From Bacillota bacterium (GTDB lineage: Bacteria > Bacillota > Clostridia > Lachnospirales > Lachnospiraceae): DNA of 64,000 nt. Below, piece by piece: positions 39,965 through 48,867 of the stretch. Within the stretch, counting starts at the first letter, position 1. The number at the start of each line of letters is the position of its first letter. A program made the translations under genes and the position numbers. The stretch lies in the NCBI GenBank assembly GCA_023436225.1, contig JAEZKA010000010.1, forward strand, positions 62,001 to 126,000. Direction: 5' to 3'. Below the pieces are notes generated by a model. It saw only the letters and a list, made by a program, of their open reading frames with translations. It was not told the origin of the DNA and searched no databases.

Positions 39965-40400
39965 TTATTTTCTGCTGTTTTTATCGATTGCTTCCCATAG
40001 ACCGTTCAGGTAAGCTACTCCAAGTGCTCTGTCATACAGACCATATCCCGGACGCGCCTGCTCATCCCATATCATACGTCCGTGATCGGGACGAATGACA
40101 CCGTCAAAACCGCTCTCATAAAGAGCCCTTACGATCTCATACATATCAAAATTGCCGTCGGAGGACAGGTGGGAGCTTTCATGGAACACACCGTCGCATT
40201 CGAACCTCATATTTCTCAGATGGGCAAAATGAATTCTCTTACTAATCTTCGAATTACGGATAATCCTCCAACTTCCATGCTTCACCGACCGGAATATCAT
40301 GCAGGGAGGATACCACTCCGCTCACTCCTGGTATCTGTCTAATCTTATCCAAAGCAACACTGTCATGCTTCTCACCAAACCATCTTAATGTAATCTTCAT
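39965..40400 (-). pseudogene. uxuA: Mannonate dehydratase remnant with internal deletion
   Basis: The ATG at 40398-40400, with GGGAGAGGA upstream, opens the UxuA N-terminus (ITLRWFGEKHDSVALDKIRQ, VSSLHDIPVGEAWKLEDYP), which stops after about 50 codons. In another frame the family C-terminus follows (RIHFAHLRNMRFE, GFDGVIRPDHGRMIWDE, GYGLYDRALGVAYLNGL), ending at 39965. About 200 residues of the middle, with most of the active site, are missing and the junction near 40265 is out of frame. The upstream gene of the uxuAB operon is therefore dead. Confidence 0.9.
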
Positions 40401-40705
40401 TTTTTAACATCCTCTCCCAATTGTATTAATTTTCTCCACTTGGCAATTGATCGAATATTTTCCTTAAAGTAACTATATTGACAAATTCTTTCATCCCTCT
40501 ATTATTTAGTATAGTATCTATACTATTGGAGCACAAGCATATTTTGCGTTAATCAAATAGATTATAAGGAACATAAGAACAGCGTTGAAGGGCTGTCGTA
40601 TATCATACTTTACGACAGCCCTTCTATATTTATCTGCTTCCTTCTCCCTACAGCTTATAATGACCTTACCTAATCCTCACAGGGGTCGATAAAGGACAGC
40701 TTCTC
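40401..40705. other. Intergenic region between uxuA remnant and GH67 gene
   Basis: Holds the presumed uxuAB promoter and the terminator at 40587-40624. No small gene was seen. Confidence 0.4.
40587..40624 (-). terminator. Terminator downstream of the GH67 gene
   Basis: Perfect 14-bp arms (GAAGGGCTGTCGTA) around a 10-nt loop, 80 nt after the stop at 40706. It separates the GH67 transcript from uxuAB. Confidence 0.82.
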
Positions 40706-42757
40706 TTAGTAATAAATCTTTCTATGCTTATCATCATCAACTCCTGATTTCCGATAGAAATAGGTATTGATTCTGTCTCTCCATTCCACCGCACTTTCTA
40801 ATTGTAGTTCAAAGCGCTCGCTCAAGCGAAGATATACATCCTGAGGCAATATATCCTGCAAGGTTTGTAAGCCACGTATCATATTTTCCACCTCATCGAC
40901 ACCTTCGAAATGAGTATCATAAATATGCTGTATTAGGGTCTTCCCACTGTTTAGGACATAATCATAATTTACATAATGGAAGAACAGAAGCAACTCCTGT
41001 GGACAAGTCTCAAGGCTTTCATACATAGAAGCATTGGGCTCATTATATTGGGTTGCATAACCTGTTCCATTCACCGTACGGTCCACACCTACCCCATTTC
41101 GATCCGCTCTATGATAGGTACCCCATTTATCATATTCATAGCCATCTACATTAGGCCCATAATGATAGTGTGGATTAACCATCCATCCAATTCCCAAGGG
41201 AGAGGTGTATTTTTCATATGTAGACCAGGAGTATAGCAAGATATCTGATAGAACAGTCAGAAGCCTCTCATTATGAGAAAAGGTTAACAGGATCCATTCT
41301 TTCAGGATCTCCTCTGATGATAGCTCCGTATTCCAGCATAGTCTTCCGAAGCCGTAAAGATTGGCGGCAGCAAGATCATGACCAGTCCAATTATAGTCAT
41401 TCCCCGTATTCGCTACTGCTGCTATACCACAGTTTGTCTGGTGATAGGTTCTGCCTGCTACGATATCAGCTACCGTAGCCTCTGTATCCGTTGCATAGGT
41501 ATTAAAGCTTAATACTTCCTTCCACATCGGCACAAGATAACATGCATGCTTCTGTTGGCCTGTATATTCTTGGGCTATCTGTACCTCCAGCATCTGGTTA
41601 GTCTTCTTGAGGCCTCCAAAAAGTGGAGATACCGGTTCTCTTACCTGGAAATCCATTGGTCCATTTTTAATCTGAAGAATTACATTGTCTTCAAATAGAC
41701 CATCCAGACCTATAAAATTATCGTAGGCCGCCCTTGCACGATCTGTCTTATAATCACGCCAATCCTGCTGGCAGTTATATACAAAGCACCTCCATATTAG
41801 AATACCGTTATATGGCTTCAAAGCCCTTGCCAGTACATTGGCTCCGTCTGCATGTGTTCTTCCATATGTAAAGGGACCTGGCCGCCCTTCTGAATCTGCT
41901 TTGATCAAAAATCCCCCGAAATTCGGTATTTGGTGATAGATATTGGCAACGCATTGCTTCCACCATTCTGATACACCCAGATCGCAAGGATCGGCTGTAT
42001 TGATACCCCCTATTTCCAGGGGTGCTGCAAAGTTCACGCTTAAATATAGCTTAATACCAAAGCCGGAGAAAATCGTATCCATCTCCTTAAGCTTTCCTAA
42101 ATATCGGTCGGTAATCAGCCCGGAGGCTGCTTTTCCACGAACATTAACATTATTTATGACTACCGCATTGATACCAATGGAAGCCACCATTCTTGCATAA
42201 TCAATCGTTCGTTCATTGATTAGAAGCTCCTCCCGTTCAAAGAAGAAGGAGGCACCGGAATACCCTCTCTCAATACTGCCATCCAGGTTATCCCAATGAT
42301 TCAGCATTCGAAGGCGATTCATAGGCCTTTCCAAAAGTCTCAGTCCTCGAAGTTCTTGCCCCATAGCAATCCTGCGTATCAATTCGAAGCATCCATACAA
42401 GATACCGTTTTCTGTGCTTCCAATGATATAAATATTGGTATCACTTTGATGAATAAGATAGCCTTCCTCTCCTAATTCTGCTGATCCCAGTTTTTCCTTA
42501 CTAACTTCATGGCAGCTATCAGCCAATATAATACTATTTGTTATAGAATTAATATCCCTATGGTTTTGTTCTATATTGTATTCCAGGTTGATATTCAGTA
42601 TTTTCATTAATGCGTTACTGAGTTCCTTAGCCGCATTTCGTGCAATTACTCCCGCCGGATTATTATTCGCTTTCAATAGATAGAGCCTGTTCAATAAATC
42701 TGTATCCTTAAAGCTTTTCAACCTATGATAGTTAAGCCAGCATTGATTATAACTCAT
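40706..42757 (-). CDS. aguA: GH67 alpha-glucuronidase
   Basis: A 683-residue intracellular enzyme that removes (4-O-methyl)glucuronic acid from the end of xylo-oligosaccharides. An N-terminal beta domain precedes the TIM barrel. Active-site segments are GFLIKADSEGRPGPFTYGR and the Asp and Glu in GLFEDNVILQIKNGPMDFQ and QVREP; C-terminal PLGIGWMVNPHYHYGPNVDG is family-typical. The length matches GH67. The start at 42757 has AGGAGAG upstream. The frame stays open to a GTG at 42838 through three 18-bp repeats, but that start lacks a good site. Its product feeds the uxu pathway. Confidence 0.93.
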   Translation of the reverse strand: MSYNQCWLNYHRLKSFKDTDLLNRLYLLKANNNPAGVIARNAAKELSNALMKILNINLEYNIEQNHRDINSITNSIILADSCHEVSKEKLGSAELGEEGYLIHQSDTNIYIIGSTENGILYGCFELIRRIAMGQELRGLRLLERPMNRLRMLNHWDNLDGSIERGYSGASFFFEREELLINERTIDYARMVASIGINAVVINNVNVRGKAASGLITDRYLGKLKEMDTIFSGFGIKLYLSVNFAAPLEIGGINTADPCDLGVSEWWKQCVANIYHQIPNFGGFLIKADSEGRPGPFTYGRTHADGANVLARALKPYNGILIWRCFVYNCQQDWRDYKTDRARAAYDNFIGLDGLFEDNVILQIKNGPMDFQVREPVSPLFGGLKKTNQMLEVQIAQEYTGQQKHACYLVPMWKEVLSFNTYATDTEATVADIVAGRTYHQTNCGIAAVANTGNDYNWTGHDLAAANLYGFGRLCWNTELSSEEILKEWILLTFSHNERLLTVLSDILLYSWSTYEKYTSPLGIGWMVNPHYHYGPNVDGYEYDKWGTYHRADRNGVGVDRTVNGTGYATQYNEPNASMYESLETCPQELLLFFHYVNYDYVLNSGKTLIQHIYDTHFEGVDEVENMIRGLQTLQDILPQDVYLRLSERFELQLESAVEWRDRINTYFYRKSGVDDDKHRKIYY

Positions 42758-42782
42758 TTCTTCTCTCCTATTCTTGTTCGTT

Positions 42783-42836
42783 CCAAAGTGAACTTCGTCC
42801 CCAAAGTGAACTTCGTCCCCAAAGTGAACTTCGTTC
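42783..42836. repeat. Three 18-bp tandem repeats in the GH67 leader
   Basis: Units CCAAAGTGAACTTCGTCC at 42783-42800 and 42801-42818 are identical; the third at 42819-42836 differs near its end. At the third unit AAGTGAAC (42822-42829) and GTTCACTT (42833-42840) form a perfect dyad. They lie 26-80 bp upstream of the chosen start and resemble iterated operator sites. Confidence 0.85.
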
Positions 42837-42882
42837 ACTTGTAAAGAGTGTTAACCGTTTAGAACGTTATTTCTATACGATT

Positions 42883-42913
42883 AAAAGTGGGCGCTGGTTT
42901 TACGCCCACTTTT
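42883..42913 (-). terminator. Terminator of the GH3 gene
   Basis: Perfect arms AAAAGTGGGCG/CGCCCACTTTT (11 bp), 9-nt loop, just after the GH3 stop at 42925. It has a T-tract in the 3' arm on the minus strand. Confidence 0.85.
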
Positions 42914-42924
42914 CGCTCTCCTTA

Positions 42925-45084
42925 TTACAGAACAACGGTTTTGTTGGAACGAACGATCTTACTGAATGGTTTATTCCCAGTTAATTGAATACTTCTTGCG
43001 TCCGGTTGGCTACTACCAATGAATATTTCGTATTCTCCTTCATGAAGCACTAGCTTACCGGTATTATCATATAGTCCAAAAGCTTCGTCTTTTAACGTTA
43101 TCTTAATTGTTCTTTGCTCTCCGGGCATCAAATTAACCTTCTTTAGACCCTTTAGCTGATGATTTGGTGCACCTTCCACCTTAGCCCTAACATAAACCTG
43201 AACTGTCTCAGCACCGGTATAGTTACCTACATTCTTCAAATCCACACTGCAGGATATTGATTTACCCGGCTCAATCACGTCGGCATCCACCGATATGTTA
43301 CTCAGTTCAAACTTTGTATAGGATAAACCATATCCGAAGGGATATAGGGCATCCTGAGTCATATAACGATAGGTTCTGCCCTTCATATTATAATCCGTAA
43401 ATTCCGGAAGTTCCTCAGTGGTCCGATAGAACGTAACCGGTAGCTTGCCCTCCGGTGAAAATTCACCGAACAGCATCCTTGCAATTACCTTACCGCCCTG
43501 TGCACCGGGATACCATCCTTGAATGATAGCCGGAATATGCTCATCCTCCCATGGAATGCTCAGAGCACTTCCGGAAAGTAATACTAATACCACTGGCTTA
43601 CCACTGCGATATAATTCCTTAATCACCTCTTCTTGAAGACCGGGAAGTCTTAAGTTCTGCTTATCTCCACTGGCAAATTCATTCCCCTGATCTCCTTCTT
43701 CCCCTTCCAGTCCAGGGTCGAGACCAAAGCAGGCAATGACAACATCACTCTTATCGCATACGGCACGCGCCTCTGCGATACGATCATTCTCCTGTCCTAA
43801 GCCTTGAACACGGTCCTTGAACAGATGACAGCCCTCTGAGAAGAATATGCGGGTACTATCACCCAGATATTCTCTGATACCTTCAAGGATAGTGATATAT
43901 TCGGAGGATGTCCCCTCATAATTCCCTACCAAAGCCTTACGGTTATCGGCATTCGGTCCAATCACACCGACTGTCTTAATTTTATTTTTATCAAGCGGAA
44001 GTAGATTATTCTCATTCTTTAATAAAACGATGGACTTAGCGGATGCCTTCTGATTTAACTTTTTATGCTCAGCAGAATCCACCTGATCATAATCGATTGA
44101 GTTAAAGGGAACCTTTACCTGATCATCAAACAACCCTAACTTCATGCGGGTTGTAACCAGTCGGATCACTGCCTGGTCGATGGTTTCTTCTTTCACAAGA
44201 CCGTCTCTAATTGCGTAGAGTAGGTTACCGTATATATTACCGCAATTTAAGTCGCAGCCATTATTCATAGCCAATGCCACTGATTCTACTGGTGTAGAGG
44301 TGACCATATGACCCTCATGGAAATCCTTAATCGCCCAACAGTCAGAGGTTACATGCCCCTCAAAGCCCCATTGCTCACGAAGAATATCCCTAAGTAAGGT
44401 CTTACTACCACAGCAGGGCTCACCATTGGTACGATTATAGGCACCCATGACAGCCTCTACACCAGCCTCCTGTACGCAGGCTTTAAAAGCAGGAAGATAA
44501 GTCTCATATAAATCCTGAATCGATACTTCAGCATTAAAGCTATGTCTGATATCCTCCGGACCAGAATGTACTGCAAAATGCTTTGCACATGCTGCTGCCT
44601 TCATATATTTTTCATCATGTCCCTGGATTCCCTGTACGAATCTTACACCAAGCCTGGAGCTTAAATAGGGATCCTCACCATAAGTCTCATGGCCTCTTCC
44701 CCATCTGGGGTCACGGAAGATATTCACGTTAGGCGACCAGAAGGTTAATCCCTTATATATATCCGTATCATTATATTTCTGCTGCATATTAAACTTTGCT
44801 CTGCCTTCGGTAGAAATCGTATCAGCGACTTCTTCCAGAAGATCCTCATCAAAGGTTGCAGCTAGACCGATTGCCTGTGGAAATACGGTAGCAACTCCGG
44901 CACGAGCAACACCATGCAGTGCTTCATTCCACCAATTATATGCCTTCACTCCAAGTCTCTCTATAGACGGGGCAGTATAAAGAGTCTGGAAAACCTTCTC
45001 TTCTAAAGTCATTCTGGATACCAAATCCTTAGCTCTCTCCTGAAAGCTTAATGTCTCATCCAAATAAGCGTATCTTTCTTGCAT
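42925..45084 (-). CDS. GH3 beta-xylosidase/beta-glucosidase
   Basis: A 719-residue GH3 enzyme: N-terminal barrel, five- or six-stranded sandwich and C-terminal Fn3-like domain (about 600-700). The nucleophile is Asp248 in VTSDCWAI. NPVLNCG-like substrate-site motif NNGCDLNCG and RDPRWGRGHETYGEDP match the plant-type beta-xylosidase group. No signal peptide, so it hydrolyses imported oligosaccharides. AGGAGGG lies 8 nt upstream of the ATG. The divergent AraC gene at 45867 is a likely regulator. Confidence 0.92.
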   Translation of the reverse strand: MQERYAYLDETLSFQERAKDLVSRMTLEEKVFQTLYTAPSIERLGVKAYNWWNEALHGVARAGVATVFPQAIGLAATFDEDLLEEVADTISTEGRAKFNMQQKYNDTDIYKGLTFWSPNVNIFRDPRWGRGHETYGEDPYLSSRLGVRFVQGIQGHDEKYMKAAACAKHFAVHSGPEDIRHSFNAEVSIQDLYETYLPAFKACVQEAGVEAVMGAYNRTNGEPCCGSKTLLRDILREQWGFEGHVTSDCWAIKDFHEGHMVTSTPVESVALAMNNGCDLNCGNIYGNLLYAIRDGLVKEETIDQAVIRLVTTRMKLGLFDDQVKVPFNSIDYDQVDSAEHKKLNQKASAKSIVLLKNENNLLPLDKNKIKTVGVIGPNADNRKALVGNYEGTSSEYITILEGIREYLGDSTRIFFSEGCHLFKDRVQGLGQENDRIAEARAVCDKSDVVIACFGLDPGLEGEEGDQGNEFASGDKQNLRLPGLQEEVIKELYRSGKPVVLVLLSGSALSIPWEDEHIPAIIQGWYPGAQGGKVIARMLFGEFSPEGKLPVTFYRTTEELPEFTDYNMKGRTYRYMTQDALYPFGYGLSYTKFELSNISVDADVIEPGKSISCSVDLKNVGNYTGAETVQVYVRAKVEGAPNHQLKGLKKVNLMPGEQRTIKITLKDEAFGLYDNTGKLVLHEGEYEIFIGSSQPDARSIQLTGNKPFSKIVRSNKTVVL

Positions 45085-45866
45085 CTATGTACCCTCCTAA
45101 TTAATTGTTTACTGTTAAATAAAGTACAACTATAATCTTGGTTCATCATTACTAAATTACATTTTAATCCTACTTGAAATATTCCAACCCGAATTAGATT
45201 TGAATTATGCTAACCCTAATTCAATATCATACTAATATTACACTATGTTCGTTTAATCACTCAACAAAAAAATGCAACAGATTATGCTCAAAAGTATGAA
45301 TTATTGCTATCATTATCTTCATACATTTCGTCCATATCAATTGATTATGAATGACTGCAAATCCATTGCCTATATTGACCACATTTTAATACTATATCAG
45401 ATTTTGCTTTTTTACCTATCATGTTTTGCGTTCATCATATCATCTTTTGCGATTTTTAAAGATTTTTTCTTCTATTCGTAATTAATTTATTGATTTAACA
45501 TATCTTATTTACAAACGATAAAATTTATAATAATATATATATATTACTATAAATTTCGCCAATGAATTACATAAAGGAACCGTTTGTTCCACATATTGAA
45601 CAAGCTAACCTTACACTCCAACCTTCCAAAAACTGCGATTGGCGGCATCACAAATATGCCAATTGAAAAATCTTTAATTTCCAATCTATTCTTCAACAAT
45701 TATTCAGGTAGGAAAATAGCAATATTTATTATCTAATAATTGTGTTTTGTAGCAATATTCATAAGCTTAAACTCTAATTGCATCTCGCAAGAACTTGAGG
45801 ATGCTCACTATGATATCAACATTTACGTATTGGATTATCAATGATTGAAAGGCCACGGTATAAGAG
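45085..45866. other. Divergent regulatory region between GH3 and AraC genes
   Basis: About 780 bp, very AT-rich and without a convincing gene. It holds two ACCCNAATT motifs 29 bp apart near 45188-45225, and a near-perfect AT palindrome at 45521-45556. A 69-codon open frame at 45272-45481 has low-complexity composition and no ribosome site. Confidence 0.45.
45521..45556. repeat. 36-bp AT palindrome upstream of the AraC gene
   Basis: Two 18-nt arms starting AAATTTATA with one mismatched pair. It could extrude as a cruciform or bind a regulator. It lies about 310 bp upstream of the AraC start. Confidence 0.6.
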
Positions 45867-46745
45867 ATGAGAATCTTGGATGGTATTTTTGAGAAGGTAG
45901 ATTATCAGAATAATACGTCAATACTTCTTCATATTAACAGTGAGATAGATAATTATTCTGTTCACTGGCATACTGCAATCGAGATGATTATGCCGGTCGA
46001 GAATATATATACCATTAATATTGGGAAGGTCTCATATGTATTACAAGAGGGTGATATTTTGATCATACCACCCGGTGAGCTTCATGAGCTTATAGCACCA
46101 TCTCAGGGTGTTCGCCGTATCTTATTGTTTGACTTTTCGCTTATTAGTAATTTAAAGGGTTTATCCAATATTTTAACCGTTCTTAATCAACCGAGACAGA
46201 TTACTCCAACCACAGCACCGGATATTCATTCTCAGCTTGTCCGGTTGTTCGATGAAATCACTTATGAATACAGAAGTATAAATACCCTTCGGGAAGCTGC
46301 TATTTATGCTCTGATCATCCAGATGTTTGTCGTGATGGCACGCAAATATATGAATACCGAGAATCTTTTTCCTGATGTAAAGCTGAATAAGCAACGGGAA
46401 TATATCGAAAAATTCAATGTGATCTTTGAATATATTAATAACAATTATTCCGATGAAATCACCTTGGATGTCATTGCCGATGTAGCCGGCTTCAGTAAAT
46501 TCCATTTTTCACGATTATTTAAGCAGTTTACCGATATATCCTTCTATGATTACCTAAACCAACGCAGAGTGAAGGAAGCTGAAAAGCTTCTTCTTGATCC
46601 TAATCTTTCCATTACAGAGGTTGCTATGCGATCCGGCTTCTCCAGTATCGCCACCTTTAACCGGGTATTCAAGGGCTTTAAGCAATGTACTCCGACCGAA
46701 TTTAAAAATCTGTATCGCAGAAGGAATCATGCTCACAGTCAATGA
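45867..46745 (+). CDS. AraC family transcriptional regulator
   Basis: A 292-residue regulator: N-terminal cupin (HWHTAIEMIMPVENIYTI, GDILIIPPGELHEL), C-terminal double helix-turn-helix (about 185-285; LDVIADVAGFSKFHFSRLFK and ITEVAMRSGFSSIATFNRVF). It lies between GH3 (divergent) and GH43 (convergent) genes and probably activates the xylan set on a xylo-oligosaccharide or xylose signal. The ribosome site (AAGAG) is weak. A terminator follows. Confidence 0.9.
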   Translation: MRILDGIFEKVDYQNNTSILLHINSEIDNYSVHWHTAIEMIMPVENIYTINIGKVSYVLQEGDILIIPPGELHELIAPSQGVRRILLFDFSLISNLKGLSNILTVLNQPRQITPTTAPDIHSQLVRLFDEITYEYRSINTLREAAIYALIIQMFVVMARKYMNTENLFPDVKLNKQREYIEKFNVIFEYINNNYSDEITLDVIADVAGFSKFHFSRLFKQFTDISFYDYLNQRRVKEAEKLLLDPNLSITEVAMRSGFSSIATFNRVFKGFKQCTPTEFKNLYRRRNHAHSQ

Positions 46746-46815
46746 CGCAGTTATTTGTTTCCATGTCTTTCAACCTTGCCATTCACTCTTCATTTTGCAT
46801 TAATCTTTCCTTTTT

Positions 46816-46856
46816 TAACACAAAAAGCTTGCTATAACAGCAGGCTTTTTGTGTTA
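46816..46856. terminator. Terminator after the AraC gene
   Basis: TAACACAAAAAGC pairs with GCTTTTTGTGTTA across a short loop containing CTATAACAG. T-run within the right arm. It lies between convergent genes. Confidence 0.8.
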
Positions 46857-46929
46857 AATCAAATATTATCTATTCGTTGCCATTCAGCTCATTTTCTAAT
46901 ATACTTACGGATTTCTTCCATGTCTTTGG

Positions 46930-48495
46930 TCACATATTCCTACATTCCAGATAATCAAAGTCTGCGTAGTTACTGCTCTCTGTATTGTTTGAGGAGCAAT
47001 ACAGTCCTAATGTCGAGCCCACAAAGCCTCCGGCAATATCGCTGCTCAGCATGCTTGCATCCACCCCTGATTTAACCGGAACAAAATAAATCCCATCAAA
47101 GCTGTAGGAAAACATAAGTACCTGCCTGTTCGCCGTGATCCGCAGAATAATACTTTTCTGTAACAAATCCGGATTCTCGCATCCCACACAGCCTATCACT
47201 TCTTCTTTGCCTTCGAAGCAGCGCACAACCGTCATTGTTTTAAGCCCTTCAATCAAGGTGCAGACAAAACGATAATGGTAGTGATTGCTTTGCAGAAGTA
47301 CCAGTCCTGCCTCCTCTTGACTACTTTGTGGCGTGAATTCCATCTTCGTCTCCAGAAGGTAGCTCATACCTGTTTGACGCACCCCCACATAAGTCGGATT
47401 TTTTCGTTCCAGCATACGATCCGGTGCCAGCATCATTCTCAGATAACCTTTTCTCGCACTTAGGCTATAATTCTCAGGGATTGGATTACGAAGGTACAAG
47501 AAATGAAAAGGCAGTTTATCCTTCTCAAATTCCTCTTTTTCAGGAACCGGTTCAACCACATAGCTAGGAAGGTTAGGAGCCTCCACCGTATCTTCTACCA
47601 ATCCAATTCCTTTATTCACTACCGGCCATCCGTCCTCCCAGGTTACAGGTACTAGAAAGGTTTCCCTGCCAAGATTACGAAAATATCCTCCATATGGACG
47701 GGAAGCCAGAACCACCATATAGGTTTCATTGTTTTGTGTTTCTACCAGATCTCCATGTCCCACGTTGACGATTGGGTAATCATGCCCTAAGTGTCTATGT
47801 GTAAGGATCGGATTGCAGCGATGTCCAATAAACGGTTCCTTTAAGCTGTTACCTACCGCAATTGTTACCGCATGCTCGTGTGCGGTTCCACCTTCTGCGA
47901 TCATCAGATAATATCTTCCATATTTCTTATATAGATGAGGTCCTTCAGGCCATACGGCATCCTGCATGGCACCGTGCCAGATTGGATATGATTCACCAAT
48001 TAAGCTGAGTGTTGATAAATCCAACTCTTGAACATAGATTTCATTGTCACCGAAATACTTATGATTTTCTCTCCGATCCTTGGTTCCGGTATAATAGCAT
48101 TTACCATCATCATCAAAAAACAAAGAGGGATCAATACCTCCCGCGCCTAAGAATACGGGATTGGACCAAGGACCGGCCGGATCCTTTGCCGTTACGATAA
48201 AATTACCTCCATGAGATACATTGGTTGTAACTAAATAAAAGGTTCCCTTGTGATATCGGATGGTCGGAGCATAAATACCACCAGTATTATTGGCATCGGT
48301 CAGATCGATCTGCTCCCTCCTGTCTAAAACATTGCCAATCTGCTTCCAATGGATTAAATCCCTACTATGAAAAATAGGAACGCCCGGGAAATAAGCAAAG
48401 GTCGAGTTAACCAGATAGTAGTCTTTCCCCACTCTACAGATTGATGGATCGGGATAAAACCCAGGTAATATCGGATTTGGAACTCTAGTTCTCAT
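46930..48495 (-). CDS. GH43 beta-xylosidase type enzyme
   Basis: A 521-residue enzyme. The propeller (about 1-310) has the acidic residues of GH43: Asp in GFYPDPSICR, Asp in GGIDPSLFFDDDG and Glu in WPEGPHLYK. A C-terminal sandwich (about 320-515) ends with FVGSTLGLYCSSNN. The combination is typical of beta-xylosidase/alpha-arabinofuranosidase members. No signal peptide, so it acts in the cytosol. GGAGG lies 7 nt upstream. It is a paralogue of the GH43 at 29888 but clearly diverged, which suggests different specificity. Confidence 0.92.
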   Translation of the reverse strand: MRTRVPNPILPGFYPDPSICRVGKDYYLVNSTFAYFPGVPIFHSRDLIHWKQIGNVLDRREQIDLTDANNTGGIYAPTIRYHKGTFYLVTTNVSHGGNFIVTAKDPAGPWSNPVFLGAGGIDPSLFFDDDGKCYYTGTKDRRENHKYFGDNEIYVQELDLSTLSLIGESYPIWHGAMQDAVWPEGPHLYKKYGRYYLMIAEGGTAHEHAVTIAVGNSLKEPFIGHRCNPILTHRHLGHDYPIVNVGHGDLVETQNNETYMVVLASRPYGGYFRNLGRETFLVPVTWEDGWPVVNKGIGLVEDTVEAPNLPSYVVEPVPEKEEFEKDKLPFHFLYLRNPIPENYSLSARKGYLRMMLAPDRMLERKNPTYVGVRQTGMSYLLETKMEFTPQSSQEEAGLVLLQSNHYHYRFVCTLIEGLKTMTVVRCFEGKEEVIGCVGCENPDLLQKSIILRITANRQVLMFSYSFDGIYFVPVKSGVDASMLSSDIAGGFVGSTLGLYCSSNNTESSNYADFDYLECRNM

Positions 48496-48867
48496 TTCTT
48501 TTCCTCCACTAACACAAAGATTTTGTCATTCGCTCTTGGTCCATTTCATGTTCTATTGCTCTGATTATGTTTCCTTTTTAACCGGAGTCTGCATATGATA
48601 TATTAACGCCTATGCTACTCATTTACTTAGGCGATAACAGGATAACTGGATATGATTAATAAAAAAAGGCCAGCCTATTATGCCAAAGCTATTTAGTTTA
48701 ATTATACTACTATATAGCCTCGGCTACAATAAGATAGCCATAAGTTTTATATGATGTTCGAAATAAAAAAAAATTTTCACACTTCAAAGGATCGGTTCCC
48801 AGCTCCATCAAGGATGCTACACGGGCTTGGAAACCATGATTTTTTATGAGCTATGTACTATGAAGCC
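48496..48867. other. Intergenic region between GH43 and degV
   Basis: Contains the GH43 promoter region and the degV terminator (48794-48835). No gene or confident operator was found. Confidence 0.4.
48794..48835 (-). terminator. Terminator of the marR-degV operon
   Basis: GGTTTCCAAGC pairs with GCTGGGAACC around a 20-nt loop on the minus strand; a run of nine T residues follows about 15 nt downstream (plus-strand A-run near 48767-48776). Confidence 0.65.

Noticed and set aside
42849..42866. Catabolite-repression-like sequence (TGTTAACCGTTT) in the aguA leader region
   Set aside because: Spacing does not match the CcpA consensus; one base too many in the left half.
45272..45481. 69-codon plus-strand open frame in the GH3-AraC intergenic region
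   Set aside because: Rich in Tyr, Ile and Phe from AT-rich DNA, no ribosome binding site and no recognisable motif.
45767..45843. Short peptide ending in a protein-like tail (LEDAHYDINIYVLDYQ) just before the AraC gene
   Set aside because: Only about 30 codons, no start with ribosome site and no family recognised; could be a gene end relic but not supportable.
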